DNA of 64,000 nt from assembly GCA_965212135.1 (NCBI GenBank), contig OZ243044.1, positions 1,922,001-1,986,000 on the forward strand, given 5' to 3'. Below the pieces are notes generated by a model. It did not search any database. It had not been told where the DNA came from and saw only the letters and a list, made by a program, of their open reading frames with translations. Made by a program: the position numbers and the translations under genes. Positions 43,901 through 52,356 of this stretch are shown piece by piece. This DNA comes from Bin75 sp965212135. GTDB taxonomy: Bacteria; Nitrospirota; Nitrospiria; Nitrospirales; UBA8639. Numbering within the stretch: position 1 is the stretch's first letter; every line of letters starts with the position of its first letter.

Positions 43901-44470
43901 GTCGTCAACGGACTGGATAAAACAAGCGTGCACTTGCGGGCGTTCGTAGGCGTTCCTGGAGCGGTTGAGTTGCGTGGTGTCCGGGTCAACAAAGTAATGA
44001 CCTTGCGCGGGGCCGCTGATGCCATACGCCTCGTAGAGGCCCGTGTTAAACCACTGCGGAGAATTGGGGGCGGCCATTTGCTTGGCCAGCATGCAGCACA
44101 GCTCGTCGTAAAACGCGCTGGAATCTTCTTCGGTGTCAAAATATCCATAGGCCTTGCCCCACTGCGTCCAGCATCCCGCCAGGCGATGAAACACTTGCCG
44201 GGCGTCGCGTTCTCCGCCGGTCACGGGGTTGCCTTGGCGGTCGTTGACGGGCTTCCCCTTGGCGTCGCGTTGCGGGACTCCGGCCTTTCGGAAATATTTT
44301 TGCGCCAGAATATCCACGGCCAGTTGGGACCATTGATTGGGGGCCTGAATGTCATCAAGCTGGAACACCATGGAACCGTTCGGATTCCTGATTTCCGAAG
44401 ACCGGGTGGAAAACGGAACGGTTTCGTAGGGGCTTTCTCCGGCTCTGGTAAAACGACGGCCAATTTTCAT
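40955..44470 (-). CDS. nrdJ: Class II (adenosylcobalamin-dependent) ribonucleotide reductase
   Basis: A 1171-residue NrdJ. Near the start is DILAQKYFRKAGVP, then the large-subunit segments PNSPQWFNTGLY, GTGTNFSKLRG and GGTTRRAAKMV. The active-site segment NPCSEYMFLDDTACNLASLNL and the thiyl/barrel region GLGYANLGSLLMRLG follow, then ATVIAPTGTIGLVMDCDTTG. The C-terminus carries CPTCKQFKLVRNGMCLVCRNCG, the Cys-rich redox tail typical of these long B12-dependent enzymes. It reduces ribonucleotides with or without oxygen. Two NrdR-like boxes overlap its promoter. AGGGAG precedes the ATG. Confidence 0.96.
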   Translation of the reverse strand: MKIGRRFTRAGESPYETVPFSTRSSEIRNPNGSMVFQLDDIQAPNQWSQLAVDILAQKYFRKAGVPQRDAKGKPVNDRQGNPVTGGERDARQVFHRLAGCWTQWGKAYGYFDTEEDSSAFYDELCCMLAKQMAAPNSPQWFNTGLYEAYGISGPAQGHYFVDPDTTQLNRSRNAYERPQVHACFIQSVDDDLVNEGGIMDLWVREARLFKYGSGTGTNFSKLRGENEPLAGGGQSSGLMSFLKIGDRAAGAIKSGGTTRRAAKMVCLDLDHPDIEAFIDWKVIEEQKVAAMVTGSRICARQLNAVLKACHQGPDTVNIDPERNQALKEAVHSARQLGVPEAYIQRMFPYAQEGYTHFVFHEYDTNWNSKGYQTVSGQNSNNSIRIPNGFFHALQVDGEWHLTRRTDGGVAKTLKAADLWDRICWAAWVCADPGIQYDTTINEWHTCPEDGRINASNPCSEYMFLDDTACNLASLNLGAFLTPEDDFDVEAYRHAIRLWTIVLEISVLMAGFPSQSIAEKSFIFRTLGLGYANLGSLLMRLGIPYDSPRALAICGALTSILTGEAYAASAEMAAALGPFQGFQKNRDHMLRVMRNHRRAAYGAAVEEYEHLTIPPKPLDPEYAPPALLHAAQETWDRVIALGEVHGFRNAQATVIAPTGTIGLVMDCDTTGIEPDFALVKFKKLAGGGYFKIINQSLPPALKKLGYSQEQIHDIITYATGTRTLKQAPFVNHESLRAKGFTPEALERLETAMDGIFEIQFAFNKWIVGEDFCRDVLGFSDAQLDDSHLNMLGALGFTHEEILAANDCCCGTMTIEGAPHLQAEHLPIFDCANRCGRTGQRFIATHAHIRMMAAAQPFISGAISKTINMPAESVVKDVREAYRMGWQHMLKAVALYRDGSKLSQPLSASVERTEQTDRHDDIMKAAQRMTERVMVRYLAKRRPLPSRREGYTQKAMIGGHKIYLRTGEYEDGTLGEIFLDMHKEGAAFRSLMNCFAIAISLGLQHGVPLEEFVEAFLFTRFEPNGPVNLNDHIKMSTSIIDYIFRELAIGYLGKKELAQVNPDDLRGDSVIQDPECTDAEPADPRTITTASIDPAVFPARQPNSATTGNGHGNGATSRKLETKREPLTYTAMDTMYRKEGFEGDPCPTCKQFKLVRNGMCLVCRNCGETTGCS

Positions 44471-45027
44471 GGCAATTCTCCCTGGAAGGCCGGCATCTTG
44501 GGGCTAGCCAACGATTGGTGAAAACGGAACTTGGTTGGCGGTGTCCATCTTCGAAAGCAATATGTCATTATGATGTGGGTCTATTGAGGTAATCCCAAAG
44601 AAGATGCACAATCTATAGCGGGATACCCTGATTGTCAATACAAAATATTGTGCTTTTTATCCCCTTGCTGGGGATATGGGTGGATAGCCTGCGAACAACA
44701 AAAGTCATTGCGATTCAATGCATTTTGGCGAGGAGGTGCCCATGATTCACAGGGAGAGAAGAAGGTCGTGGTGTTCATCAACAGGTCGCGCCGGATTTCA
44801 GGAAAAATTTCTCTCGACATGAAGCGTTCTTGCGGTGCGGGAGACCTTCAATCGGCCTTCAGCCCGGCTTCGGGGAAAGAGGGAAGCGGAGCCGGTGATG
44901 GCGTCTCGTCCATGGGTCTCGATTGCTGCCGGCACCCGTCTTATGCTGCTGGTCTCCGGCATGGCGAAGCCTTGATTCGTCGTGACGGTCAAGCAACGGT
45001 CGCGTTCTCACAACAACGGGGAGGTGC
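44471..45027. other. 557-bp divergent region between nrdJ and a small membrane protein
   Basis: It holds the nrdJ promoter with two NrdR-like boxes (44606-44653). It also contains a plus-strand 26-codon frame 44742-44822 with a strong AGGAGG site, which could be a leader peptide but has no other support. I see no conserved gene, and no B12 riboswitch hallmarks on the nrdJ leader. Confidence 0.5.
44606..44653 (-). promoter_or_regulatory. Two NrdR-like boxes over the nrdJ promoter
   Basis: On the minus strand GCACAATATTTTGTAT (44638-44653) and CCGCTATAGATTGTGC (44606-44621) resemble the NrdR consensus ACACwATATATwGTGT at roughly 13 and 12 of 16 positions. Their starts are 32 bp apart, about three helical turns, the spacing known for paired NrdR sites. 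The promoter TTGACA (44633-44638) overlaps the edge of the first box, and TAGATT (44610-44615, 17-bp spacer) lies within the second. Binding would block RNA polymerase when dATP is high. Confidence 0.7.
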
Positions 45028-45321
45028 ATGATGTACGTTTGGAATCAACGAATGGTCATCGCGTTACTGGCGGTCTTCGGCGTGTTGCAAATCATGTTCT
45101 GGATCACCGCGGAGGGCGGGAGCCGCAGCATGCTTCCCACCCGCGTCACGTACTGGCTGGCGGTCAACTATTTCCTGTTGTTGGTGTGGGTGTTTGTCTG
45201 GATGATTGACCAGGCGCGAGTCCGCGGGAAAAACGTGTGGGGCTGGCTGGTCCCGTTTCTGATCGCCCCGCTGCCCGTTCTCATGTCGTTTGTGCTGGTT
45301 CTGCAGAGGCGGAAACACTAG
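45028..45321 (+). CDS. Small two- to three-helix membrane protein
   Basis: A 97-residue protein with three hydrophobic stretches (VIALLAVFGVLQIMFWI, YWLAVNYFLLLVWVFVWMI and LVPFLIAPLPVLMSFVLVL). The charged ends carry QARVRGKNVWG and QRRKH. GGGGAGG precedes the ATG. It is convergent with the TrkH-type transporter gene (22 bp between stops). No family recognised. Confidence 0.65.
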   Translation: MMYVWNQRMVIALLAVFGVLQIMFWITAEGGSRSMLPTRVTYWLAVNYFLLLVWVFVWMIDQARVRGKNVWGWLVPFLIAPLPVLMSFVLVLQRRKH

Positions 45322-45343
45322 CGGGGCGTCCGGGAGGGAGTGT

Positions 45344-46738
45344 TCAGCCGATCATGATGCGGGATTCCGGAACCCGCCACCGGGGCAGGGTCGCGGTGTG
45401 AATGGCAAACAGGCCGATCAGGAGAGGACCGAACCGGCCAAGGAGCATGGAGACCATAATCACCGCTTTGCCGAAGTCGGTGAACAGGGCGGAAAAACTT
45501 CGTCCCGCTCCGTCCCCCAGGGACATGCCGACGATGCCCATGGCGGACGTGACTTCAAACATGATGCTTAAAAATGGGCGTTCTTCCGTAAACGCGAGGG
45601 CCAGGGTGAACAGCGTGATGGCGGTGAACGCCAGGATGCACAGGCAAAACGCGCGGACCACCAGCTCTCTCGCGATTCTTCGGTGAAAGACCTCGACGTC
45701 GTACCGGCGGCGAAGCACGGCCCAGATCGTCAGCCAGATAATGGCAAACGTCGTGGTCTTGATTCCGCCGGACATGCTGCCAGGCGACCCGCCGATGGTC
45801 ATCAGCAACAGCAGAAAATAGAGGGTCGCGTCGTTCATCATGCTGATGTCAATGGTCGTAAAGCCCGCGGTGCGGGACACGGTTTGAAAATGCGCCACGG
45901 CCAGCCGTTCTCCAATGCCCAGGGGTTGCAGCGTGCGCGGATTATTCCATTCAAGGATGGTGATGCCCGCGGTGCCAGCCGCGAGCATGAGCAGCGTGAC
46001 CATCACCACGAGTTTGGTATGCGTCTGGAGCCGGAAGCGTTGGCCTTTGACGTTGTCCCACGCGTCCTGGAAGACCGGAAATCCGATGCTGCCCAAGATC
46101 ACCAGGATCGTCACGATGAGGTTGATGGACACGTCGCTTTGATAGGACGCGAGGCTGTCGCTGAACAAGACAAAGCCCGCGTTGTTAAAGGCTGAAATGG
46201 AATGGAACAGGCCGGAGTAGAGCGCCGCCCCCCACGAGGTGTCCTGTGAAAATCGCATGGCGAGCAGCAAGGCCCCCAGGCCTTCCAGCGACACGGTGGC
46301 GACGGCCACAATTTTGACGTACCGAACCGACCCCGCCATGTCGAACGTGCTTAATGTTTCGGCCAGCATCATCCGGTCCCGTAATCCGATACGCTGGCCC
46401 AGGGCCAGCAGAATGAAGGTGGCCAGCAAGGCGTATCCCAATCCGCCGATTTGAATGAGCAGCAGAATGATCAATTGCCCGAACGTGGTGAATTCATGCG
46501 GGGTGTTCAGCACGGTCAGCCCGGTCACGCACACGGCCGAGGTTGCGGTAAACAGGGCGTCGAGAAACCGTATGTTCATCCCTTCCGGAGTGGCGAACGG
46601 GAGCATGAGGAAGGACGCGCCGACGAAGATCAGAGCCGCGGCGGCCAGGGCCACAACCTGGCCGGGCAGCAGGCGAATGGCCGCCAGCCGGTTGAGCAGA
46701 GAAGGGCGAGCCGTGTGGGGCTGTTCACGACTTGGCAT
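45344..46738 (-). CDS. Potassium/sodium transporter, KtrB/TrkH type
   Basis: A 464-residue membrane protein with four M1-P-M2 repeats. The selectivity-filter regions are SAVCVTGLTV, SISAFNNAGF, TVSRTAGFTT and TSAMGIVGMSLG, whose central glycines bind the ion. Membrane-embedded charges such as GSPGSMSGGIKTTT are present. It is close to KtrB in length and filter type. The cytoplasmic RCK partner (KtrA/TrkA) is not nearby. An ion-uptake role is well supported; K+ versus Na+ preference is not decided. Confidence 0.93.
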   Translation of the reverse strand: MPSREQPHTARPSLLNRLAAIRLLPGQVVALAAAALIFVGASFLMLPFATPEGMNIRFLDALFTATSAVCVTGLTVLNTPHEFTTFGQLIILLLIQIGGLGYALLATFILLALGQRIGLRDRMMLAETLSTFDMAGSVRYVKIVAVATVSLEGLGALLLAMRFSQDTSWGAALYSGLFHSISAFNNAGFVLFSDSLASYQSDVSINLIVTILVILGSIGFPVFQDAWDNVKGQRFRLQTHTKLVVMVTLLMLAAGTAGITILEWNNPRTLQPLGIGERLAVAHFQTVSRTAGFTTIDISMMNDATLYFLLLLMTIGGSPGSMSGGIKTTTFAIIWLTIWAVLRRRYDVEVFHRRIARELVVRAFCLCILAFTAITLFTLALAFTEERPFLSIMFEVTSAMGIVGMSLGDGAGRSFSALFTDFGKAVIMVSMLLGRFGPLLIGLFAIHTATLPRWRVPESRIMIG

Positions 46739-46831
46739 GGAATCGGCGTCTCATGGTGTCGCTGAACGTGCGGTGGTCGGTCATGCGTCACTCTCTTCGG
46801 CACGGAGGCGCGGACGAGCGCGGGCGCGCCG

Positions 46832-47242
46832 TCAGCAGGGTTGTCCGTTAAACAGGCAGGGCTTGTAGCGGCTGGCGTCGAACTCGACGTTTTCCTGATA
46901 CACCAGTTCGTTGCCGTTCACCCCGTCCTGTTCGGGGTCGTTCCACATCGTATGGTTCCACCAGTAAAACAAAGGATAGGGTTCAAAATAGTACACGGGG
47001 TTCCCATAGACGCTTTGTTGATGCTCCCGCACTGTTCTGCCGACCACGTAATCCGCGTCTTCCGTCCCCTTCAGGGAATACAAAAACAGAACCATGCGGG
47101 TTTCATGGTCGTAAATTTCCTCGATCCGGGTTTCTTCGTCCGGCTCGCCGGGAAGGAACGACTGCGCCAAGTTCGGGCCGGGCGGGAGCAGACCGGCCAG
47201 CAATGAAAAAACAAGCGCTGCAATCCGAACGGGATGGGTCAT
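46832..47242 (-). CDS. Small secreted protein, unknown
   Basis: A 136-residue protein with a signal peptide (RIAALVFSLLAGLLPPGPNLAQ). An acidic mature part follows (EIYDHETRMVLFLYSLKG), then an aromatic segment YYFEPYPLFYWWNHTMWND. The C-terminal pair of cysteines (KPCLFNGQPC) could form a disulfide. I do not recognise the family. The ATG at 47242 has an AAAGG site; the frame extends upstream but gives no signal peptide. Confidence 0.7.
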   Translation of the reverse strand: MTHPVRIAALVFSLLAGLLPPGPNLAQSFLPGEPDEETRIEEIYDHETRMVLFLYSLKGTEDADYVVGRTVREHQQSVYGNPVYYFEPYPLFYWWNHTMWNDPEQDGVNGNELVYQENVEFDASRYKPCLFNGQPC

Positions 47243-47483
47243 GTGACGCCTTTCATCGGATACGGGACGACGCGTGAACATTCTACTCCCCCGGCGTTCC
47301 CGGCGGCAATGTGTTTTTGGATCGCGGCGGCACGTTGAGCAACGCGCGCGCCGGAACCGGCGGAACGACAACGGGCATCTTCCAATGGGAACGGGGCCGC
47401 GGTTGTCGTATTGCGGGCCGCTCCTCTATACTTCGTCCGGCATATTGCATTCATCTTCCATTTGTTCTGGACGAGGGCGCCGG

Positions 47484-48875
47484 ATGACGAAGAAAAAAGT
47501 CTCCCTGTACACGGTCGGTTGCCGTCTCAATCAGTCGGAGACCGCCGTTTTACGCGACCGGTTGACGAGCATGGGGTATCACGCGGTCGCGCATGGAGAA
47601 CCGACCGACGTGCTGGTCCTGAACACCTGCACCGTGACGGAGAACGCCGAGGCCGACTGTCGCAGGGTCATTCGCCGGACGCTGCGCCACTCTCCGCATG
47701 CGTTTGTGGCGGTGACGGGATGCTACGCGCAAACTGGAGCCGGGATGTTGCGGAACGTTCCGGGGGTGGATCTCGTGTTGGGGAACCAGGACAAAATGCT
47801 GTTGCCGGATTATCTGGCGGAGATGGCTCGCCCGCACAAACGCTCCTCGCCGCTGGTCCGGCATTCGGGCATCCTTGACCGGGAAGATTTTGTACAGGCC
47901 GGGGTGGGGGACTATGCGACGACGCGCGCCAATTTAAAAATCCAGGACGGCTGTGATTTCATGTGTTCCTTTTGCCTGATACCCTTTGCCAGAGGCCGCG
48001 AACGAAGCCGGTTGATTGACGACGCGATCCGGGAAGCCGAAGGGCTTGTGGAACGCGGGCATCGGGAAATTGTGTTGACCGGGGTGAACATCGGACGATT
48101 CGCCAATGGCTCCCTGGGGCTTCTCGAATTAATCCGGCGGCTGGAAGACATTCCCGGCTTGGCCCGTATCCGCATTTCTTCCATTGAACCGACGACCATT
48201 CCCGACCCCCTCCTTGACTATATGAGCACGTCCCGGAAATTGTGCCGGTTTTTCCATGTTCCCTTGCAGAGCGGGGACGACGACGTGCTGTCGGCGATGA
48301 ATCGCCGCTATGCCGTAAGAGACTATATGGCGTGGGTGGAACGCGCCGTGCGCGCGGTTCCGGACCTGTGCGTCGGGACCGACGTGCTGGTGGGATTTCC
48401 CGGAGAAACGGATTGCCAGTTTGCCGCGACCTGCCGGGTTGTTCAATCGTTGCCGCTGGCCTATGCCCACGTCTTTCGCTATTCCGCCCGGCCGGGGACG
48501 CGCGCCGCCCGTTTGGGCCATCCCGTGCCCCCGTCGGTTCTCAAAATCCGTCACCGGCGGCTCTCACAATTATCCCGGACGAAACGTCTCCGGTTCCACC
48601 GGCGGTTTCTCGATCAGGATTGTCTGGTGCTGTTTGAATCGCCGGACAGGGACGGCGCGCTCTGGACGGGCGTGACGGATAATTTCATTCGGGTCGGCGT
48701 CGCCCATTCCGGCTCATTGGCCAATCAGATACGGTCGGTCAGGCTCACCGGGGCGATGGAGCATATGGTCCTGGGGCGCGTGACGGACGCGAGTCCGCCC
48801 CGGCCCGGGAAAAAGCCGATTCCGGTGATACAGTCGTTCGACCATGCCGTCGGAGCGCCGGCGTCATGTCCGTAA
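47484..48875 (+). CDS. mtaB: tRNA t6A37 methylthiotransferase MtaB
   Basis: A 463-residue radical-SAM methylthiotransferase. The N-terminal UPF0004 domain has YTVGCRLNQSE and NTCTVTENA. The radical SAM motif is GCDFMCSFCLIPFARG. VLTGVNIGRF follows and a TRAM-like region lies after residue 360. The VGCRLNQSE and FCLIPFARGRERSR forms are those of MtaB (YqeV), which makes ms2t6A at tRNA position 37. The next gene miaB overlaps by 10 bp, so two paralogous enzymes are made together. The ATG at 47484 fits the family N-terminus. Confidence 0.93.
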   Translation: MTKKKVSLYTVGCRLNQSETAVLRDRLTSMGYHAVAHGEPTDVLVLNTCTVTENAEADCRRVIRRTLRHSPHAFVAVTGCYAQTGAGMLRNVPGVDLVLGNQDKMLLPDYLAEMARPHKRSSPLVRHSGILDREDFVQAGVGDYATTRANLKIQDGCDFMCSFCLIPFARGRERSRLIDDAIREAEGLVERGHREIVLTGVNIGRFANGSLGLLELIRRLEDIPGLARIRISSIEPTTIPDPLLDYMSTSRKLCRFFHVPLQSGDDDVLSAMNRRYAVRDYMAWVERAVRAVPDLCVGTDVLVGFPGETDCQFAATCRVVQSLPLAYAHVFRYSARPGTRAARLGHPVPPSVLKIRHRRLSQLSRTKRLRFHRRFLDQDCLVLFESPDRDGALWTGVTDNFIRVGVAHSGSLANQIRSVRLTGAMEHMVLGRVTDASPPRPGKKPIPVIQSFDHAVGAPASCP

Positions 48876-50224
48876 GCCGCGCCTCCGAACCCCGTCCCGC
48901 GTCCTACCGCGTCTATATTGAGACGTTCGGATGCCAGATGAACGAGTATGACACCGAACTGGTGCGGACGCTGTTGCGGGATCGCGGATTTGTGATGACG
49001 CCGAGCCGGGAGCAAGCCGACGTGATGTTGATGAATACCTGCGCGATTCGGGAAAACGCCCATAATCGCGTCTATGGTCATTTGGCCGAATGGCGGGCCA
49101 TGAAGCAATCGCGGCGCGTGGTGATCGGCGTGTTGGGGTGCATGGCCCAGAACCTCAAAAAAGACTTAATGGATTCGCGTCCGGTCATTGACGTGCTCGC
49201 GGGGCCGGATTCCTACCGGCGATTGCCGGACCTGCTGACCCATGCCCTGGAACGCCGGGAACGATCCATGGCTGTTGAGTTGTCCGAATACGAAACCTAC
49301 GAAGCGATTCTTCCGGAGCGCAATCCCGGCGTCAATGCGTGGATTGCGATTATGAGAGGCTGTGACAATTTTTGCAGTTTTTGCGTGGTGCCCTATACGC
49401 GCGGCAGAGAACGGTCGCGGCCCGCGCAGGGCATTCTCGAAGAAGCGCATGCCCTCGCGGCCCAGGGGTACAAACAGGTCACGCTCCTGGGGCAGAACGT
49501 CAATTCGTACCGCAGCGACCGGGATTTTGCCGGGCTTCTCGCGGACGTCGCCGACGTGCCCGGCATTGAACGGGTGCGGTTTACCTCCCCGCACCCCAAG
49601 GACTTTCCCCGCGCCCTGCTGGAGGTGGTGGCGCATCACCCCCGCGTGTGCCGGCAGATTCATCTTCCCCTGCAATCCGGCAACGACCGGATCCTCGGCC
49701 TGATGGGCCGCTCCTATACGCGCGCCGCCTATCGCGCCCTGGTGGCCGACATCAGGAAGCGGGGAGCCATCGCGATCAGCACGGATATCATCGCGGGGTT
49801 TTGCACGGAGACGCATGAGGCGTTTCTCGACACGGAGGAACTGGTGCGGGAAATCGAATTTCAATTGGCCTATGTGTTCACATACTCGGAACGAAAGCAC
49901 ACCATCGCCCACCGGCGATTTCCGGACGACGTGCCCGCCGCCGTCAAATCGGAGCGGGTCGCGCGGTTGTTCGACCTCCAGCGCGCGATTTCCGCCGCGA
50001 CAAACCGGCGGGTGATCGGGACGCGGGTGGACGTGCTGGTGGAAGGCAACGCGAAAAAATCCCCGCGTCAGTGGATGGGGCACACGGACGCGAACGTGAC
50101 CGTGGTCTGGGACAAAGCCGCGGCGCCGCTTGCGCTCGGAGACCGGACTACGATTCAGGTGGACGACGCATCGGCCTCCACGCTCTTCGGAACCCCGGTG
50201 GCCTCCCTTGCCCCCATGGCCTGA
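48866..50224 (+). CDS. miaB: tRNA-2-methylthio-N6-dimethylallyladenosine synthase MiaB
   Basis: A 452-residue radical-SAM enzyme. N-terminal cluster motifs are ETFGCQMNEYDTE and NTCAIRENAHNRVYGHL with GCMAQNLKK. The radical SAM motif is GCDNFCSFCVVPYTRGRERSR, followed by LLGQNVNSYRSD and a TRAM domain that ends in VTVVWDKAAAP. The loop reads AGFCTETHEAF where many MiaB proteins have VGFPGET, a variant seen in some bacterial MiaB. It modifies i6A37 in tRNAs. It overlaps mtaB by 10 bp. Confidence 0.95.
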   Translation: MSVSRASEPRPASYRVYIETFGCQMNEYDTELVRTLLRDRGFVMTPSREQADVMLMNTCAIRENAHNRVYGHLAEWRAMKQSRRVVIGVLGCMAQNLKKDLMDSRPVIDVLAGPDSYRRLPDLLTHALERRERSMAVELSEYETYEAILPERNPGVNAWIAIMRGCDNFCSFCVVPYTRGRERSRPAQGILEEAHALAAQGYKQVTLLGQNVNSYRSDRDFAGLLADVADVPGIERVRFTSPHPKDFPRALLEVVAHHPRVCRQIHLPLQSGNDRILGLMGRSYTRAAYRALVADIRKRGAIAISTDIIAGFCTETHEAFLDTEELVREIEFQLAYVFTYSERKHTIAHRRFPDDVPAAVKSERVARLFDLQRAISAATNRRVIGTRVDVLVEGNAKKSPRQWMGHTDANVTVVWDKAAAPLALGDRTTIQVDDASASTLFGTPVASLAPMA

Positions 50225-50388
50225 ACCCGCCTTCCTCCCGCGCATGGCCGCGCCCGTCCACTCCGCCGGGTTGACGCCGTTCCGCGCGGCTTTGTATAAC
50301 GTGTGCGTTCCCCCCCGATGACCCCGTCTTCCCGTGACGCGGCGTGCGGCGGCGCGGACGGGGATGGCTCATGAAACAATCAGGCGTT

Positions 50389-50464
50389 GCGCCCGTAGCT
50401 CAATGGATAGAGCACTTGACTACGGATCAAGAGGTTAGAGGTTCGACTCCTCTCGGGCGCGCCA
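50389..50464 (+). tRNA. tRNA-Arg (ACG)
   Basis: Acceptor GCGCCCG/CGGGCGC, anticodon ACG at 50422-50424 in the loop CTACGGA, T arm AGAGGTTCGACTCCT and encoded CCA. A34 would need conversion to inosine by TadA. Confidence 0.95.
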
Positions 50465-50468
50465 TTTA

Positions 50469-51554
50469 TCACTCGTCGGTGTGCGCACCGGGGTTGATTT
50501 GCCAGAGACTCCAGTCAACGGCTTCTCGCAGCTCTTGCATGTGCGGGTCCCGTGACGGCGACGTCCAGGCCTTCAGCCCGAGTTGTTGCAGGGGTTCCAC
50601 CGACCGTTGGTCGGGAATTTTCCCCACGGCTCTCACCAGTTCCGTCTGCACGAGCAAGGGCACGTCCGGCGCCTGCATCATGGCCAGCAGGGGCCGCAGG
50701 ATTTGGACGTTGCCGCTCTGCGCTCCGATGTCGCCGAGCGCTTCCGCCGCCGCCGCCCGCACGTCCACGGCGGAGGCGTGGTCCGCCAGGAGCGTCATCA
50801 GCGTGGGAACGGCGGGTTCCCCCATGTGTCCCAGAGCCGCCGTGGCCGGCCGGGTCAGACCGGGCTGGCCGATGATCTGTTGAAGCGCGTGCAGCATGGT
50901 GTCTCCCGGCACGTGGTCGGCGAGCGAGACAATGTTGATTTTTGCGGCCGTGCCGGTCGCGGGATCGGTCAGAAGGGCGGCGAGGCGGCGGTCCTGCCGC
51001 CATTCCGCCGAGAGCGCAAGCGGGAAGTCGCTGTCTTCCATGGCGCGGCTCAAGTGCCGCAACGCGAATTGTCCCGAATCGTCTTCCCCGTTGGTTTGGG
51101 CCGCCTCCCACGCATTCTCAAACGCGGTGCGCACCTCATACCGCCACGGATTCTTCCGGTCGTCCAGCGCATAGCGTATCTGGCAGGCCGGCCCTTTCCA
51201 GATACGCGACGGCGCGCCCGGTCGGGAGACGTGGCCGTCGGACCGCGTGACCCCCTCCCATGTTTTCCGCTCCTCGCACTTCACGTGCACCGTCACGTCA
51301 TGCGCCTCGGTTTGGGCCGCGACGACCGTGAAGCCAATCAACGACAACGGACGAGCCGCCGCTCGCCGAACCATGGCCGCGTCGGCGAACCCTTTTTCCG
51401 TGACGGCGACCGCATTGACAAAAATTGTCTTAACGCGCTGAAGCCGCGCCCGTTGCGGCGGGTCGAGAAACGGGCGCCTGGCGTCGGCGTGGTCGGGCGC
51501 GCACCAGGTTCCGAACAGCGCAAGAGCAAGAATCCGGAACAGGGCAGTCCTCAT
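50469..51554 (-). CDS. Secreted protein with C-terminal HEAT repeats
   Basis: A 361-residue protein with a signal peptide (FRILALALFGTWCAP). The middle part, residues 40-210, has no clear family and carries beta-strand-like segments (AHDVTVHVKCEERKTW, WRYEVRTAFENAWEA). The C-terminal 120 residues show HEAT/PBS-type helical repeats (TAALGHMGEPAVPTLMTLL, AAAEALGDIG, LVRAVGKIPDQRSVEPLQQL), which mediate protein contacts. AAGGAGA precedes the start. The gene ends 4 bp from tRNA-Arg on the opposite strand. Confidence 0.78.
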   Translation of the reverse strand: MRTALFRILALALFGTWCAPDHADARRPFLDPPQRARLQRVKTIFVNAVAVTEKGFADAAMVRRAAARPLSLIGFTVVAAQTEAHDVTVHVKCEERKTWEGVTRSDGHVSRPGAPSRIWKGPACQIRYALDDRKNPWRYEVRTAFENAWEAAQTNGEDDSGQFALRHLSRAMEDSDFPLALSAEWRQDRRLAALLTDPATGTAAKINIVSLADHVPGDTMLHALQQIIGQPGLTRPATAALGHMGEPAVPTLMTLLADHASAVDVRAAAAEALGDIGAQSGNVQILRPLLAMMQAPDVPLLVQTELVRAVGKIPDQRSVEPLQQLGLKAWTSPSRDPHMQELREAVDWSLWQINPGAHTDE

Positions 51555-51686
51555 GCCGGGTGTTCTCCTTTCGGACAATTCAGGCCGGGTCGGCGGCGCG
51601 TGGGACACGCGCCCCGCATGGCCGGACGGCCGGACGCAACACAAGCGGTGGTCGGCGGGTTCGCTCGCCGTCGGGAGACGGTTCGT

Positions 51687-52214
51687 TCACGCGAGCCTGG
51701 CGCGTCTGGCGGGCGGTGGCGTGCGGTGCGGCGGGTTCAGGCGGGTGGTCAGCGTCAGGGTGCACTCAAGCCGGGGATTGTCCCGGTCAACCGTTTTATA
51801 CAGGTGGAGTTCCATGATGCGGTTGTCATTCAGCGTCATGGCGTCGCATAAGGCGTCTTGCGTGATTTTGAGTCCGCCGTCAATGTCCCGCCGCAAGAGC
51901 GTCGGAAAGTAAAAATGAATTGTCAGCGCCAGGCGCCGGTCCCGTGCCGCGCGCAGAAAGTCGCGCCACCCGGAGGCGAAAGGCGCCGCGCCCGCCATGA
52001 GCAACTGGCCGACCAGTTGTTTATAGCGGCGTCCCGCCGCCGACAGCACGCGGCGCCCGTTGACGGTGGCATATTGCCGGTTGATGCTTGGCGGAACGGG
52101 CAGGGCAAGAGACAGGGTGTTCCCTGTAATGGAAAACGGCACGGCGGCGGTGAACGCTCCGGCGGAGCGGGCAGGGGATTTGGTCGTCCCCCGCGCGCGT
52201 GGAGAAGCGGCCAT
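51687..52214 (-). CDS. RusA-type Holliday-junction nuclease
   Basis: A 175-residue protein. PVPPSINRQYATVNGRR and LSAAGRRYKQLV match the RusA N-terminal block. RRDIDGGLKITQDALCDAMTLNDNRI carries the three acidic residues that bind metal in RusA. RusA cuts Holliday junctions and is normally of phage or prophage origin. The first 45 residues are a low-complexity extension; an even longer frame overlaps mraZ and is unlikely. No phage genes are adjacent. Confidence 0.75.
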   Translation of the reverse strand: MAASPRARGTTKSPARSAGAFTAAVPFSITGNTLSLALPVPPSINRQYATVNGRRVLSAAGRRYKQLVGQLLMAGAAPFASGWRDFLRAARDRRLALTIHFYFPTLLRRDIDGGLKITQDALCDAMTLNDNRIMELHLYKTVDRDNPRLECTLTLTTRLNPPHRTPPPARRARLA

Positions 52215-52356
52215 GGCAAGGTTCTGCGGCACGTGCGACCCGGCCCCCGCGCCGTCGAAACGAATCCTGTTCAAAAAACGTTGAGGAAGGCGCAACGGCC
52301 GGTTCAGGGAAGGCGCGGGGTCGGATTCGCGGGATGGTCGCAAACAGGCGTTCCGG

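Noticed and set aside
41531..44521. 996-residue plus-strand frame opposite nrdJ
   Set aside because: Antisense shadow of nrdJ with no domain and no start signal; the length follows from the codon bias of the real gene.
44471..44640. B12 riboswitch upstream of nrdJ
   Set aside because: No cobalamin-riboswitch core (GCCACTG-type B12 box) could be seen; the promoter region instead shows NrdR-like boxes.
44648..45031. 127-residue plus-strand frame in the nrdJ upstream region
   Set aside because: It overlaps the nrdJ regulatory region, has no recognisable domain and no ribosome binding site at its start.
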